From positions 1 through 45,529 of the forward strand of contig JANXSY010000076.1 in NCBI GenBank assembly GCA_025356435.1: a DNA stretch of 45,529 nt, read 5' to 3'. Shown here in pieces: positions 1-8,013 of this stretch; position 1 is the first letter of the stretch, and every line of letters starts with the position of its first letter. Source of the stretch: Isosphaeraceae bacterium. GTDB taxonomy: Bacteria; Planctomycetota; Planctomycetia; Isosphaerales; Isosphaeraceae. The translations under genes and the position numbers were made by a program. The notes below the pieces were generated by a model that was not told the origin of the DNA, made no database searches, and saw only the letters and a list, made by a program, of their open reading frames with translations.

Positions 1-106
1 GCCAGAATCGGCCGAGGCCGAGGTTGACGAATTGCCAGCCCAGCACGGCCAGTCCGAGCGTGAAGGCGAGCAGGCGATAGGGGCGGAGCGCCGGTCGGTC
101 CATCAT
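1..106 (-). CDS. Membrane protein, N-terminal fragment (runs off the window)
   Basis: Reading leftward from ATG at 106-104, the frame stays open to the window edge (about 35 residues). It starts MMDRPALRPYRLLAF and continues into a hydrophobic stretch (LLAFTLGLAVLGWQF) that looks like a first membrane helix or signal anchor. The start overlaps the stop of the SUI1 gene in an ATGATGA arrangement, so the two are probably translationally coupled. The second ATG (103-101) is an equally possible start. Too little is visible to assign a family. Confidence 0.55.
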   Translation of the reverse strand, partial: MMDRPALRPYRLLAFTLGLAVLGWQFVNLGLGRFW

Positions 107-453
107 CGCCTCGTCTTGTAGCCGATGGCTTTGAGCGCGGACTCGGCGGCGGCAAGGTGGTCGCCCTGGAGTTCGATCACGCCATCTTTGACAGTCCCAC
201 CCGAGCCGCAGCGGGCCTTGAGCTTGGCCGCGAGGTCGACGAGGTCGTTGCCGTCGGGATCGAGGTCAGAGATCGCCGTCACATGCTTTCCCTTGGGCCG
301 CTTCTCGAGCTTGAGCCGCGCGGTCTGGGTCTCGGGGGGGAGCCGCTTCGGCGTGTTGACCGGCGGCGGGCAGCCACACTCGGTTTCGGGCTTGCCGCAT
401 CGGTCGCAGGTTGGTGGTCGGTCCCAGGGGGTTCCGGCGAAGAGGCGTCCCAT
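103..453 (-). CDS. yciH: SUI1/eIF1-family translation factor (YciH-like) with N-terminal zinc knuckle
   Basis: This 116-residue protein carries the SUI1 fold over about residues 45-116. Its core (KHVTAISDLDPDGNDL, then a CGSGGTVKDGVIELQGDH block) matches bacterial YciH and archaeal/eukaryotic (e)IF1 around the ribosome-contacting loop. In E. coli, YciH is a non-essential factor that affects initiation fidelity and behaves as a translation inhibitor under stress. Here residues 16-28 add a Cys-x2-Cys-x6-Cys-x-Cys knuckle (C16, C19, C26, C28), which E. coli YciH lacks but archaeal aIF1 proteins typically have. The gene overlaps the following membrane-protein gene by 4 bp and follows the DinB-like gene by 9 bp, so it is probably one operon. 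Confidence 0.9.
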   Translation of the reverse strand: MGRLFAGTPWDRPPTCDRCGKPETECGCPPPVNTPKRLPPETQTARLKLEKRPKGKHVTAISDLDPDGNDLVDLAAKLKARCGSGGTVKDGVIELQGDHLAAAESALKAIGYKTRR

Positions 454-462
454 GGATAAGGC

Positions 463-957
463 TCAATCCTGCGAGTAGCGGGGTGTGATAAAGGTGCCGA
501 GCGACCCGCGCTTCGCATAGAGGAAGCGAAGATGGCCGTCGAGATGGCTGATATATCCGGCCAGCAGCTTGGCGAGCGACTTCGGGCCGTCTTCCGTGTG
601 CTGGCCGACGCGGGCGAAGTCGGCCTCGGTGCATTTGCGGAGGATGCGGACCATCCACTTGCGGTTGGCGGCGAAAAGGGCGACCCCCTCGTCCACCGGC
701 ATCGCGTTCGAGTCGAGCCGGATCATCCAGGCGTTCTCGTCGTAAGCCTGGAGCGTCGGGTTTTCCTCGGCGATCACTCGCTTCATCCGCTCGATGCCGA
801 CACTGTCGCTATCGACCATATGTGCGACCAGTTCGGCGACACTCCAGATGCCTGGGCCAACCCGTTCGCTCGCCTTCTCGGGCGTGACCCCAGCCACGGC
901 GGTGGCGAGCAGACGTCCCCCCATCTCATAGCGGTCAATCACGTCAGCGACATTCAT
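463..957 (-). CDS. DinB-like four-helix-bundle metalloprotein
   Basis: 164 residues with the layout of the DinB/YfiT superfamily. There is an early conserved region GIWSVAELVAHMVDSD and a C-terminal helix SHLDGHLRFLYAKR. His46, His138 and His142 are placed like the metal-binding His triad of this superfamily. Members are often damage-induced or act as metal-dependent thiol transferases or hydrolases; the substrate cannot be read from the sequence. Its ATG (957-955) overlaps the stop of the upstream gene in an ATGA junction, and the SUI1 gene begins 9 bp downstream, indicating co-transcription. Confidence 0.82.
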   Translation of the reverse strand: MNVADVIDRYEMGGRLLATAVAGVTPEKASERVGPGIWSVAELVAHMVDSDSVGIERMKRVIAEENPTLQAYDENAWMIRLDSNAMPVDEGVALFAANRKWMVRILRKCTEADFARVGQHTEDGPKSLAKLLAGYISHLDGHLRFLYAKRGSLGTFITPRYSQD

Positions 958-1475
958 CGATCCGACTCCTCGTCAGCGTTGGCCCCGGCTGCATCCTTGC
1001 GCCAGATGGCCAGTTGCGTATGCGTGTATTCCAGGAACCAGATCTCGTCCTCGACCCCAAGTTCTTCGGCGAATCGGTGGGCGACGAGGTGATTGACGAC
1101 TGCGAGCGACACCGCAAAGAACTCGGCCTGCTGAACGGCGGTGTCACTGCCCTCGTTGTGAAAGATGAACCGGATGACCAGAACCCGCTCGTCGACCGGG
1201 CCGTTGGGAGAGAGATAACGGCCATCCATCTCGTAGATCGAATACCCTCGCGAGGCCCGGCAGAGGGTCTTGATCCAACCCTCCTCGTCGAATGCCTGGT
1301 CGGCCTTGCGGTGGTCAAGGATCGTCCGCTTGACGAACGGGATCTTGCGGATCGCGTCCTCGTTGAACAGGTCTTCGAGCACCTCCTGCACCTTGCCGAA
1401 ATAGCCGAGCTTCTTCGGTAAGATCACCTCATACATCCGTGCTGACTTCGGACCTTCCTGGTGATAGCCTGCCAT
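954..1475 (-). CDS. Conserved-looking protein of unknown function
   Basis: 173 residues, soluble, with no signal peptide or membrane helix. I do not recognise a family. Distinctive segments are YEVILPKKLGYFGKVQEV, IPFVKRTILDHRKADQAF, and a beta-rich part (VDERVLVIRFIFHNEG) followed by the helical stretch FAVSLAVVNHLVAHRFAEEL. The C-terminus is charged and looks disordered. Neither the first ATG (1475) nor the internal one at residue 14 (MYEV) has a good Shine-Dalgarno, so the start is uncertain. It is first in a minus-strand run with the DinB-like and SUI1 genes (4-bp overlap with the former). Confidence 0.7.
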   Translation of the reverse strand: MAGYHQEGPKSARMYEVILPKKLGYFGKVQEVLEDLFNEDAIRKIPFVKRTILDHRKADQAFDEEGWIKTLCRASRGYSIYEMDGRYLSPNGPVDERVLVIRFIFHNEGSDTAVQQAEFFAVSLAVVNHLVAHRFAEELGVEDEIWFLEYTHTQLAIWRKDAAGANADEESDR

Positions 1476-1601
1476 GCGGGGGGTCTCGCGGTGTAACGCT
1501 GGTCAATCCCGACCAGTGTATCCGCACCCGAGGGGCCTGCCCAGACGGGATGATCGACCAGAAAAGATGAGTGATGCGGCAAGAGGTCCGTGTCCTTTGG
1601 A

Positions 1602-1630
1602 TTGATTCAAGAGGCACAAACCGCTATAAT
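1602..1630 (+). promoter_or_regulatory. Probable housekeeping sigma promoter of the sulfite reductase gene
   Basis: TTGATT (1602-1607) is followed after 17 bp by a perfect TATAAT (1625-1630). Transcription would start near 1637, leaving a leader of about 73 nt before the ATG at 1710. This supports 1710 rather than 1590 as the true start of the gene, since 1590 would lie upstream of the -10 element. Confidence 0.6.
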
Positions 1631-1709
1631 CCCATTGTTCTCTATGTTGATGCAGTTACTGATATTTAGCCTGAATTTGGCTCGACCTGACCGAGGAGGC
1701 CCGGACGCG

Positions 1710-3479
1710 ATGGACGTGGAACGCCAGGGGATCGACAAGCCCCTCAGCAAGGTTGAGGCCATCAAGGCTGCGAGCCAGTATCTCTATCAGCACATCGCCG
1801 ACGAAGTGCAGAACGGCACGACGCATTTCAGCGAAGACGCCGTCACGATCCTCAAGTTTCATGGATCTTATCAACAAGACGACCGCGATATCCGCACCCA
1901 GATGAAGCGCGAGGGGAAAGAGAAGGCGTTCGAGTTCATGATCCGCGTCCGCATCCCCGGCGGCAAATGCAACGCAGCGCAGTATCTGGCGAACGACCAC
2001 CTCTCGCAGACCGTCGGCAATGGCACGCTCAGGATCACGACCCGGCAGGAGCTTCAGCTCCACGGCGTGCTCAAGACCGACCTCGCCACGACGATGCGGA
2101 CGATCAACGAGACCCTGCTCTCGACGCTCGCGGCGTGCGGCGATGTTGAGCGCAACGTCCTCTGCTGCCCCGCACCCCTGGACGACGGCATCCGACGGGC
2201 GATGCAGGCCGACGTCGATCGATTCACCTCGCACTGCTCGCCCCGGTCGACGGGCTACTATCAGGTCTGGCTCAACGGCGAGAAGGTCGAGAGCCTGCTG
2301 CCCGATCCCGAGCCGGTGAAGGTCGTCACGCCCGGAGACGACGCCGTCGAACCGATCTACGGCAAGTCCTACCTCCCGCGCAAGTTTAAGACGGCCTTCG
2401 CACTGCCCGAAGACAATTGCACCGATATCCACGCCAATGATCTTGGATATCTGGCGATCGTCGAAGATGGCGTGCTTGTCGGTTATAACGTACTCGCCGG
2501 CGGTGGGCTGGGTACGACACCAAGCGCCGATAAGACGTTCCCCTACCTCGCCAAGCCGCTGGCGTTCGTCACTCGCGAAGAGATCCTCGCCATTGGCGAG
2601 GGGGTCCTGAAGGTCTATCGCGACTTCGGCAATCGCTCCGACCGCAAGCGCGCCCGGCTCAAATACATCATCCACGACTGGGGGATGCCGACGTTCCGCG
2701 CCAAGGTCGAGGAATATCTCGGCCGCAAGCTCGAAGACCCCAGGCCGGTCCAGGTGAGCGATGTCGACGACCATCTTGGCTGGCACGAGCAGGGCGACGG
2801 CAAGCTCTGGATCGGTATCCCGATCGAGAATGGCCGGATCAAGGATGACGGCGACTTCCGCCTCGCGACCGGCCTGCGGACGTTCTTCCAGACTTACGCA
2901 ACCCCGGCGCGATTCACCTGCCAGCAGAAGGTGCTCCTGACCGACATCGAGCCCGGACGCAAGGCCGAGGTCGAGGCGCTGCTGGAAGCTCACGGGATCG
3001 CGAGGGTAGAGCGGGTGTCGACGGTCCGTCGGTGGTCGATGGCGTGCGTCGCCTTCCCGACCTGCGGTCTCGCCATAACCGAAGCCGAACGGGCCTTGCC
3101 GACCGTGATGGATCGGCTCGAAACCGAGTTGAAGACGCTGGGACTTGACTCCGACCGATTCACTGTGCGGATGACAGGCTGCCCCAACGGCTGCGCCCGG
3201 CCTTACAACTCCGACATCGGCCTTGTCGGCCGTTCAGCCTCGAAGAATCCCGACGGAACCCCCGGACCCGGCACCTATACCGTCTTCCTCGGCGGCCGGA
3301 CCCAGGGCGACCGACTCAACGTCGAATTCAAGGATTACGTCCCGTTCGACAAGGTCGTCGACGAACTCGTCCCCGTCCTCACGCGTTACAAGGCCGAGAG
3401 GATCGACGACGAATCCTTCGGCGACTTCTGCCACCGGATCGGTGTTGAGACGCTCGCGGGGATCGCCAGCGAGGTCTGA
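1710..3479 (+). CDS. sir: Ferredoxin-type assimilatory sulfite reductase (siroheme/[4Fe-4S])
   Basis: 589 residues. It reduces sulfite to sulfide with six electrons, probably from ferredoxin, in cysteine synthesis. The order follows plant/cyanobacterial SiR: N-terminal SKVEAIKAASQYLYQ and LKFHGSYQQDDRD, the siroheme-pocket TLRITTRQELQLHGVLK, the PRKFKTAFALPEDN repeat, LGWHEQGDGKLW, then cluster ligands Cys446-x5-Cys452 (CVAFPTC) and Cys491-x3-Cys495 (TGCPNGCARPY). SIR fits better than nitrite reductase because FHGSYQQ, HEQGDGKL and TEAERALP are SiR-like. I chose ATG 1710 because GAGGAGG at 1693-1699 sits 10 nt upstream and the promoter lies at 1602-1630. The gene stands alone; no flavoprotein CysJ partner is adjacent. 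Confidence 0.93.
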   Translation: MDVERQGIDKPLSKVEAIKAASQYLYQHIADEVQNGTTHFSEDAVTILKFHGSYQQDDRDIRTQMKREGKEKAFEFMIRVRIPGGKCNAAQYLANDHLSQTVGNGTLRITTRQELQLHGVLKTDLATTMRTINETLLSTLAACGDVERNVLCCPAPLDDGIRRAMQADVDRFTSHCSPRSTGYYQVWLNGEKVESLLPDPEPVKVVTPGDDAVEPIYGKSYLPRKFKTAFALPEDNCTDIHANDLGYLAIVEDGVLVGYNVLAGGGLGTTPSADKTFPYLAKPLAFVTREEILAIGEGVLKVYRDFGNRSDRKRARLKYIIHDWGMPTFRAKVEEYLGRKLEDPRPVQVSDVDDHLGWHEQGDGKLWIGIPIENGRIKDDGDFRLATGLRTFFQTYATPARFTCQQKVLLTDIEPGRKAEVEALLEAHGIARVERVSTVRRWSMACVAFPTCGLAITEAERALPTVMDRLETELKTLGLDSDRFTVRMTGCPNGCARPYNSDIGLVGRSASKNPDGTPGPGTYTVFLGGRTQGDRLNVEFKDYVPFDKVVDELVPVLTRYKAERIDDESFGDFCHRIGVETLAGIASEV

Positions 3480-3511
3480 GTCCGAGCCTTCGAGATCTCA
3501 GGAAAACAAGC

Positions 3512-3546
3512 GACCCGACCGTGTCGAAATTCGACGCGGCCGGGTC
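3512..3546. terminator. Hairpin between convergent genes (likely bidirectional terminator)
   Basis: An inverted repeat of 17-nt arms (3512-3528 and 3530-3546, two G-U type mismatches) closes on a very short loop. A pyrimidine-rich tract follows on the plus strand (TTCCTGTT). It sits between the ends of the sulfite reductase gene (3479) and the convergent PEP-CTERM gene (3572), where a shared terminator is expected. Confidence 0.55.
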
Positions 3547-3571
3547 TTCCTGTTAACTGAGATGTTGCGGT

Positions 3572-4780
3572 TCAAGCGGTCCGACGGCGGCGGAATGCGA
3601 AGGCCGCGACGCCGAGAAGGCCGAGCGAGGCGGAGACGACCGTTGCGGGTTCGGGGGTCGCGATGGTGGAGTCGGGGAACTGGACATTTCCCTGGAAGAG
3701 AAACTCGTGCGACTCGCCACCCCCTCGGATCGTCCTACCGATGATCGTGCCGTCGATGTTGCCACCAGCGAAGTTGATATCGGTAAAGGGAGCGAGGACG
3801 CTACTCTGTATCCCGACGCCGTTGCTTGTCAGGGTCGTGGCGTTGCCGCCGTTGTAGAAATTGAAGAGAATATGCTGACGATCGACATTGTTGAGCGTGA
3901 AGCCAAAATTACTCATCGACGCCAACGGACCATCGACGTTAATGACTACAGTCTCTTGCGCCTTGCCCGTGATGGTGAAGGAGTTTGTGTTCGAGAGCAT
4001 CGCGCCAGTGATGTGATAAATATCCTGCTGAGTATTCGTCCCGGTGAGAATCAACGCACCGAGCATATGGTTGGACGTATTGCCCGTGAAGTTGACGTTC
4101 CCCGTCGTACCCAAGGCGTCGAGTTTGCCGGAGAGTGTCTTCAGGAAGCTGCTTTCAGAAACGAAATTGATAGGTAGGACAGGTGCCGGCAAAGTTACAT
4201 GATTGCTCGTTCCAGAGAACGGTATGTAACTGTCATGGTTCGTAAATGTTCCGCCGTAGTAAATGTTGCCATTTAGGTATCCACCACCACCGATTGACAG
4301 GTTCCCTACTGAGGTGATGTTCAGCGATCCCGAGGGACCTGTGTAGTTGATATTTCCTCCGGCGAGGACATTACTACCCTGCGTCCCGTAGCCCCTCGTC
4401 AGATCGCCGCCAACCTTCAAAGTCCCTGTGACCGTGCCTTCGACTGAGGCATTTCCCTGAATCCCCACGTTGCCGTTGATCGTGGTACTGCCGTTCCGGT
4501 AGTCGCCCCCGACAACGAGATTATCGATGGAGGGATTATTTGGCTGATTTGAGGCGACCGAATAAGAACCTGACCCATCGAGATATCCTGAATTGATTGT
4601 CCCACCCGGGTCAAACTTTCCGCCGACAGCAACACGTCCGAGCGAGTCCGTTCCCGACTGAGTAAAATTACTGAGCGTGAAGACGTTGTAATTGTTGGCG
4701 GTTCCGAGTAGCCCGGCGTTGGCCGATACGCCAAAGCATGAGCATAATAGAAAAGTTGAAATTAGATAATAATTGTGCAT
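3572..4780 (-). CDS. Choice-of-anchor A family protein with PEP-CTERM sorting signal
   Basis: 402 residues. An N-terminal signal peptide (HNYYLISTFLLCSCFGVSANA) precedes a choice-of-anchor A domain recognisable from YNVFTLSNFTQSGTDSLGRVAVGG. The body is rich in Gly, Asn, Ser and Thr and looks like a beta-helix. The C-terminus is a PEP-CTERM signal: TPEPATVV, a hydrophobic helix (SASLGLLGVAAFAF), then RRRRTA. In the known system, exosortase recognises this tail and moves the protein to the envelope or extracellular matrix. Codon use is visibly AT-richer than in neighbouring genes, as is the upstream region, suggesting recent gain or relaxed selection. AAGG just before the ATG is unusually close for a ribosome site. 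Confidence 0.88.
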   Translation of the reverse strand: MHNYYLISTFLLCSCFGVSANAGLLGTANNYNVFTLSNFTQSGTDSLGRVAVGGKFDPGGTINSGYLDGSGSYSVASNQPNNPSIDNLVVGGDYRNGSTTINGNVGIQGNASVEGTVTGTLKVGGDLTRGYGTQGSNVLAGGNINYTGPSGSLNITSVGNLSIGGGGYLNGNIYYGGTFTNHDSYIPFSGTSNHVTLPAPVLPINFVSESSFLKTLSGKLDALGTTGNVNFTGNTSNHMLGALILTGTNTQQDIYHITGAMLSNTNSFTITGKAQETVVINVDGPLASMSNFGFTLNNVDRQHILFNFYNGGNATTLTSNGVGIQSSVLAPFTDINFAGGNIDGTIIGRTIRGGGESHEFLFQGNVQFPDSTIATPEPATVVSASLGLLGVAAFAFRRRRTA

Positions 4781-5439
4781 ACCTTATTCATTTCTGTGTA
4801 ATGTGATCGACCTGACGAAAGTAATCTTGAGAACGGGACGACTTCTCGTCACCGAATTACAGCAATCCGAGAGGAACATTAGACTCAGGCTTGAAATCTC
4901 CAGGCCAGAACCGAATCAAAAGTGTCAGTTCCGCAAGCAGTAGCGTCTCGTTGCGTTCAACTCCCATCCTCGGAAGGCAACCCTAATCGCAGAATCAATC
5001 GGCATTGGTGCAGATGTTCGCGTGGTGCTTTGTGTCATCGGAACAGTGAGCGAGTTCAACAGAATTTCAATGCCGATGTTCGATCCATCAAACGCGACAG
5101 GGAATCATTGGTCAGTCATGCCAATAACGACGATTGTGAAAATTCCACTTTGTAGATGTACGCACCGACTCTCAAATAGGAAAGGTTGTTCATTAAAAAT
5201 TTTCGTCACAAGATGACGCGTTGTCGGGTTCGTTGAGGAAAATTGGTCCAATTGGCGATCTCATCTGATAGGGTCTGGGTTAACGTGCCGGCCAACCGGG
5301 GGGAGTGTTTGGGGATCTCCCTTGATACCGTAGGCCTCAATGTGGTAAGTTCGTGTATTCGCCGGGGCCCTGCATCCCGGCTGTGGTTTTTTGTCGATGC
5401 CTCGAACAGGCCCGACCCTCCGAGCCTTGGAACCAGCCG
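4781..5439. other. 659-bp stretch without a convincing gene, AT-richer than its surroundings
   Basis: Open frames here are short and have neither high third-position GC nor a recognisable protein. The part up to about 5220 is noticeably AT-rich for this genome. It should hold the promoter of the PEP-CTERM gene at its left end and the leader of the S20 gene at its right end. A weak promoter-like pair, TTGATA (5322-5327) and TAAGTT (5346-5351) with 18-bp spacing, could serve the S20 gene. I see no tRNA or recognisable ncRNA. Confidence 0.5.
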
Positions 5440-5724
5440 ATGCCGAATTCTCCGTCAGCGATCAAACGCCTCAAGCAGAGCCAGAAGCGCCGGCTTCACA
5501 ACCGGATCACGAAGAAGTTGATCAAGACTTATGGTAAGCGCGCTATCGCTGCCGTGGTGGCCAAGGAGTTCGAAAAGGGCGAGTCCGACCTCCGCCTGAC
5601 GATCTCGAAGATCGACAAGGCCGGCGTCCGTCGGGTTCTCCATCCGAACACCGCCGCTCGCCGCAAGAGCAAGCTGAGCCGCGACTTCACCGCTGCTGTC
5701 GTTAAGGCCCGGGCCTCGGCCTGA
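5440..5724 (+). CDS. rpsT: 30S ribosomal protein S20
   Basis: 94 residues, the usual S20 length. It is very rich in Lys and Arg and binds 16S rRNA at the bottom of the small subunit. The N-terminal SAIKRLKQSQKRRLHNR matches the diagnostic S20 opening (SAxKRxRQSxKRRxxNR), and the C-terminal GVRRVLHPNTAARRKSKL matches the G-x-I-H-x-N-x-A-A-R-x-K-S-R-L signature. I chose ATG 5440 because it gives the canonical N-terminus; the frame upstream is open but not S20-like. No strong Shine-Dalgarno is present. S20 synthesis is translationally self-regulated in E. coli; the leader here shows no proof of that. Confidence 0.96.
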   Translation: MPNSPSAIKRLKQSQKRRLHNRITKKLIKTYGKRAIAAVVAKEFEKGESDLRLTISKIDKAGVRRVLHPNTAARRKSKLSRDFTAAVVKARASA

Positions 5725-5746
5725 GTCCAATGCGACCAATCGGACG

Positions 5747-6466
5747 TTGACCGCAACGCGGAGGGATGACGGGGAAACGGCGGTGCCTCATTTCACCGAG
5801 TCGATCCCCGACATCTTCACGGCCTTAGGCCGGCAATCCGCATCGGCTCGTCCCCCCGCCGAACTCGGATCGTTTGAATCTGTGGCCGCAGCGTTTCTGA
5901 CGCGAGCGGCCGACGAGAGAATTACCTCCCAGATTATCAAGGCCCTACGCGATTCGGGCTTGATGGCGCCGACACAACTCGCCGAGGCCGATCCGGTCGA
6001 GGTTGAAGACCTGTTCCGCACAAGCGGCGCACGGTCGTTGGTCAAGCTGGTCAGGCCTCTGCTGAAGCTGGCACAGTGGTTCGCCGCCACCCTCGACGAC
6101 GACGATGATGTCGTCCTATCCGTCCCGACAGAGTCGCTACGGGATGGCCTGCGCTCTGTGAATGGGATCGGTCCCGCAACGGCTGATGCGGTCTTACTCG
6201 AAGGGTTTGGCCGCGCGGCCTATCCCGTCGATCGCGCAACCTATCGGATCTTGGTCCGGCACGGCTGGATCGATTTGGGCGTCGAGTATGATGAGGTTCG
6301 ATCGCTGATCGAAGGGGCCTTGGGCGACGACCCTGCGACCCTGGCCTGGCTCTCTGCGGAGTTCGCAACGCTCGGACGGCTCACCTGTCGCGCGACTGTC
6401 GCCAAGTGCGATCGCTGCCCGCTCCGCAGTCTCCTACCAGAGAGCGGGCCGCTGGGGGATTCGTGA
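5747..6466 (+). CDS. HhH-GPD superfamily DNA glycosylase (endonuclease III-like), atypical active site
   Basis: 239 residues. The helix-hairpin-helix (VNGIGPATADAVLL, 138-151) is followed by a conserved aspartate at D162 (YPVDRATYRIL), as in base-excision glycosylases. The lysine that gives endonuclease III its AP-lyase activity is replaced by Ala144, so a monofunctional (MutY-like) activity or loss of activity is likely. The C-terminal iron-sulfur loop keeps only Cys214-x6-Cys221-x2-Cys224, and the fourth cysteine is missing. The annotated start is TTG 5747; GTG 5783 (V13) is an alternative. The gene begins 22 bp after the S20 stop, so both may share a transcript. It converges on the minus-strand gene at 6474 with a 7-bp gap. 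Confidence 0.85.
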   Translation: MTATRRDDGETAVPHFTESIPDIFTALGRQSASARPPAELGSFESVAAAFLTRAADERITSQIIKALRDSGLMAPTQLAEADPVEVEDLFRTSGARSLVKLVRPLLKLAQWFAATLDDDDDVVLSVPTESLRDGLRSVNGIGPATADAVLLEGFGRAAYPVDRATYRILVRHGWIDLGVEYDEVRSLIEGALGDDPATLAWLSAEFATLGRLTCRATVAKCDRCPLRSLLPESGPLGDS

Positions 6467-6473
6467 AATCCCT

Positions 6474-7649
6474 TTATTTCGGCGATCCGGGGGCCGCCGG
6501 CCCAGCGACGGGGGCCGGTGCCAAGGTGGGCGGTAGGGCATTTGCCGGGGCGGATGGACCTGAGTCGGTCTTCGGGACGTCGATCGGGTTCGGGAGCACC
6601 GAAGAGCTGTCGCCCTTAGCGGCCTCTGCCTTCTTTCGCATCGTCTCTTCTTGGATGGCCCGGTCGAGGAAGGTAAGGAGGTCGTCGGTACCGTCCTGAA
6701 CGTTCGGTGCCCCCGCAGGGGCCTGGAAGGCGAACGTCTCGGGCTTGAGGTCCGGGTTGAGCTTGAGGTTCTTGTACGCCAGAACGATTCGGCTCGGGTC
6801 GACCTTCGGCGGTGGGATCTTGGGTCCGATCGGGCGACCATCAGGGCCGAGCCGGCGGAAATCCTGATTGCCGAGCATCGAGGGGGCGTTGCCGACCATC
6901 TCGATCTTGAGCGGCCAGCCGTCGTCCTGACCGATCCAGACGTAGACGTTGCTGGGGATATAGGGGGGTAGGGGGGCAGTGGCCGAGGGGGGCTGCTGGC
7001 CGGGGCCGACGAGTCCTGAGCGGTCTTTCCACTGGCCTCGAATAATCCAGACCTTCTTGCCCTCGAACGTGTCGTCGGCTTTCTGGTCAAACCGGACTGT
7101 CTTGCGTAGCCCGACGAGCATTGCTTCGGGGCCGGCGAATCCGATCCGCGTGGCGATCATCTCGCGGAGCGGTGAACCTTCGAGAACGGGGTCGTTCAGC
7201 TTCTTGAGGATCGCGGGGATCGTCATCTTGGTGTAGGACTGCGTGTCAAGCACCTGGCGGAATTCCCACAAGGTCGTGCCGTCGCAGACTTGCAGAGTCG
7301 TCGCGGGAGTGTCGCCTAGGCCGGAGACCGCGAGCTTGAGATAGATGCGATAGTTCGAGGCCTTGAGGTAGTTCCCCTTGATCTCAAACTTCTGATTGAG
7401 CATGTCGACCGTCTGAGCAATATCCGCCGAGAACGAGACGATCTTCTTGAGCCGTGCGATCGACTTATCGAGGACCTCTTCGGCGGGGGTTGCCGGCTCT
7501 TCCTTGGCGAGTCCGGGGACGGGAATCCCGCCCTGAACGCCTGCTGGTTTAGCGACGGTTCCGCCTGGATTCTGCGCCAAGGCCCCGAAGGGTAGGAGCA
7601 GTCCCAAGGCGAGCAAAGCGATCAAGGGGACGAGGCGGATGTTGGGCAT
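6474..7649 (-). CDS. Secreted protein, possible LolA-like/planctomycete outer-envelope family
   Basis: 391 residues. A clear signal peptide (LVPLIALLALGLLLPFGALA, residues 6-25) is followed by a low-complexity linker. A domain from about 55 to 300 begins EEVLDKSIARLKKIVSFSAD and alternates beta strands in a way that recalls LolA/LolB-like half-barrels (KFEIKGNYLKASNYRIYLKL; PSNVYVWIGQDDGWPLKIEM). The C-terminal 80 residues are Pro/Ala-rich. A role in carrying or sensing lipid or lipoprotein in the periplasm is only a fold-level guess. The family is probably one of the secreted groups common in planctomycetes. The gene stands alone on the minus strand. Confidence 0.7.
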   Translation of the reverse strand: MPNIRLVPLIALLALGLLLPFGALAQNPGGTVAKPAGVQGGIPVPGLAKEEPATPAEEVLDKSIARLKKIVSFSADIAQTVDMLNQKFEIKGNYLKASNYRIYLKLAVSGLGDTPATTLQVCDGTTLWEFRQVLDTQSYTKMTIPAILKKLNDPVLEGSPLREMIATRIGFAGPEAMLVGLRKTVRFDQKADDTFEGKKVWIIRGQWKDRSGLVGPGQQPPSATAPLPPYIPSNVYVWIGQDDGWPLKIEMVGNAPSMLGNQDFRRLGPDGRPIGPKIPPPKVDPSRIVLAYKNLKLNPDLKPETFAFQAPAGAPNVQDGTDDLLTFLDRAIQEETMRKKAEAAKGDSSSVLPNPIDVPKTDSGPSAPANALPPTLAPAPVAGPAAPGSPK

Positions 7650-8013
7650 AGGAGGGTTATAGGGTATTTTCTCAAGGGTCTGATAGGGAATGCCCGATCA
7701 TATCGCTAGGCGTCTCGGGACGCAAGTCTGGTGGGCGTTGTCCCAGGCGTGGAAGTGAGGGAGGAAGACGGAGAGCCGAGGGCAAGATGCGGGGAATAAA
7801 TAGGGGTTTCTGGTCCTCGGACGCTCTTACCGTATCGCTTTCCGCTCTCTGTCTTCCCGGTCCGCGATCCGTCGAGGTTTCGGAGGAACCCTCGGCCATT
7901 TCGGGGGCCAAGCGTCAGTCAGTCAGTCACTAGGATGGTGCGTGTTCTCCCCGACCGGCCCCGCTCGCACCGAAGGGCGGAGGCGGAGGCTCGTTGGGGC
8001 TCAAGGAGGTCTC
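7650..8013. other. 364-bp divergent intergenic region with a tetranucleotide repeat
   Basis: It separates two genes for secreted proteins transcribed away from each other, so promoters for both should lie here. No convincing -35/-10 pair was found. (GTCA)4 occupies 7914-7929. An imperfect hairpin around 7871-7893 (CGAGG ... CCTCG) precedes it. A small A/T island (GGAATAAATAG) lies near 7794-7804. I see no RNA gene. Confidence 0.4.

Noticed and set aside
1656..2993. 445-codon minus-strand frame
   Set aside because: It is the antisense shadow of the sulfite reductase gene and shows no family motif.
4781..5439. Small plus-strand frames at 4922-5155 and 5022-5216
   Set aside because: Composition and codon positions are unlike real genes here, and the frames overlap each other.
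7862..7960. Riboswitch-like folding before the first paralogous secreted gene
   Set aside because: Only one imperfect hairpin and a tetranucleotide repeat are visible. No conserved riboswitch core was recognised.
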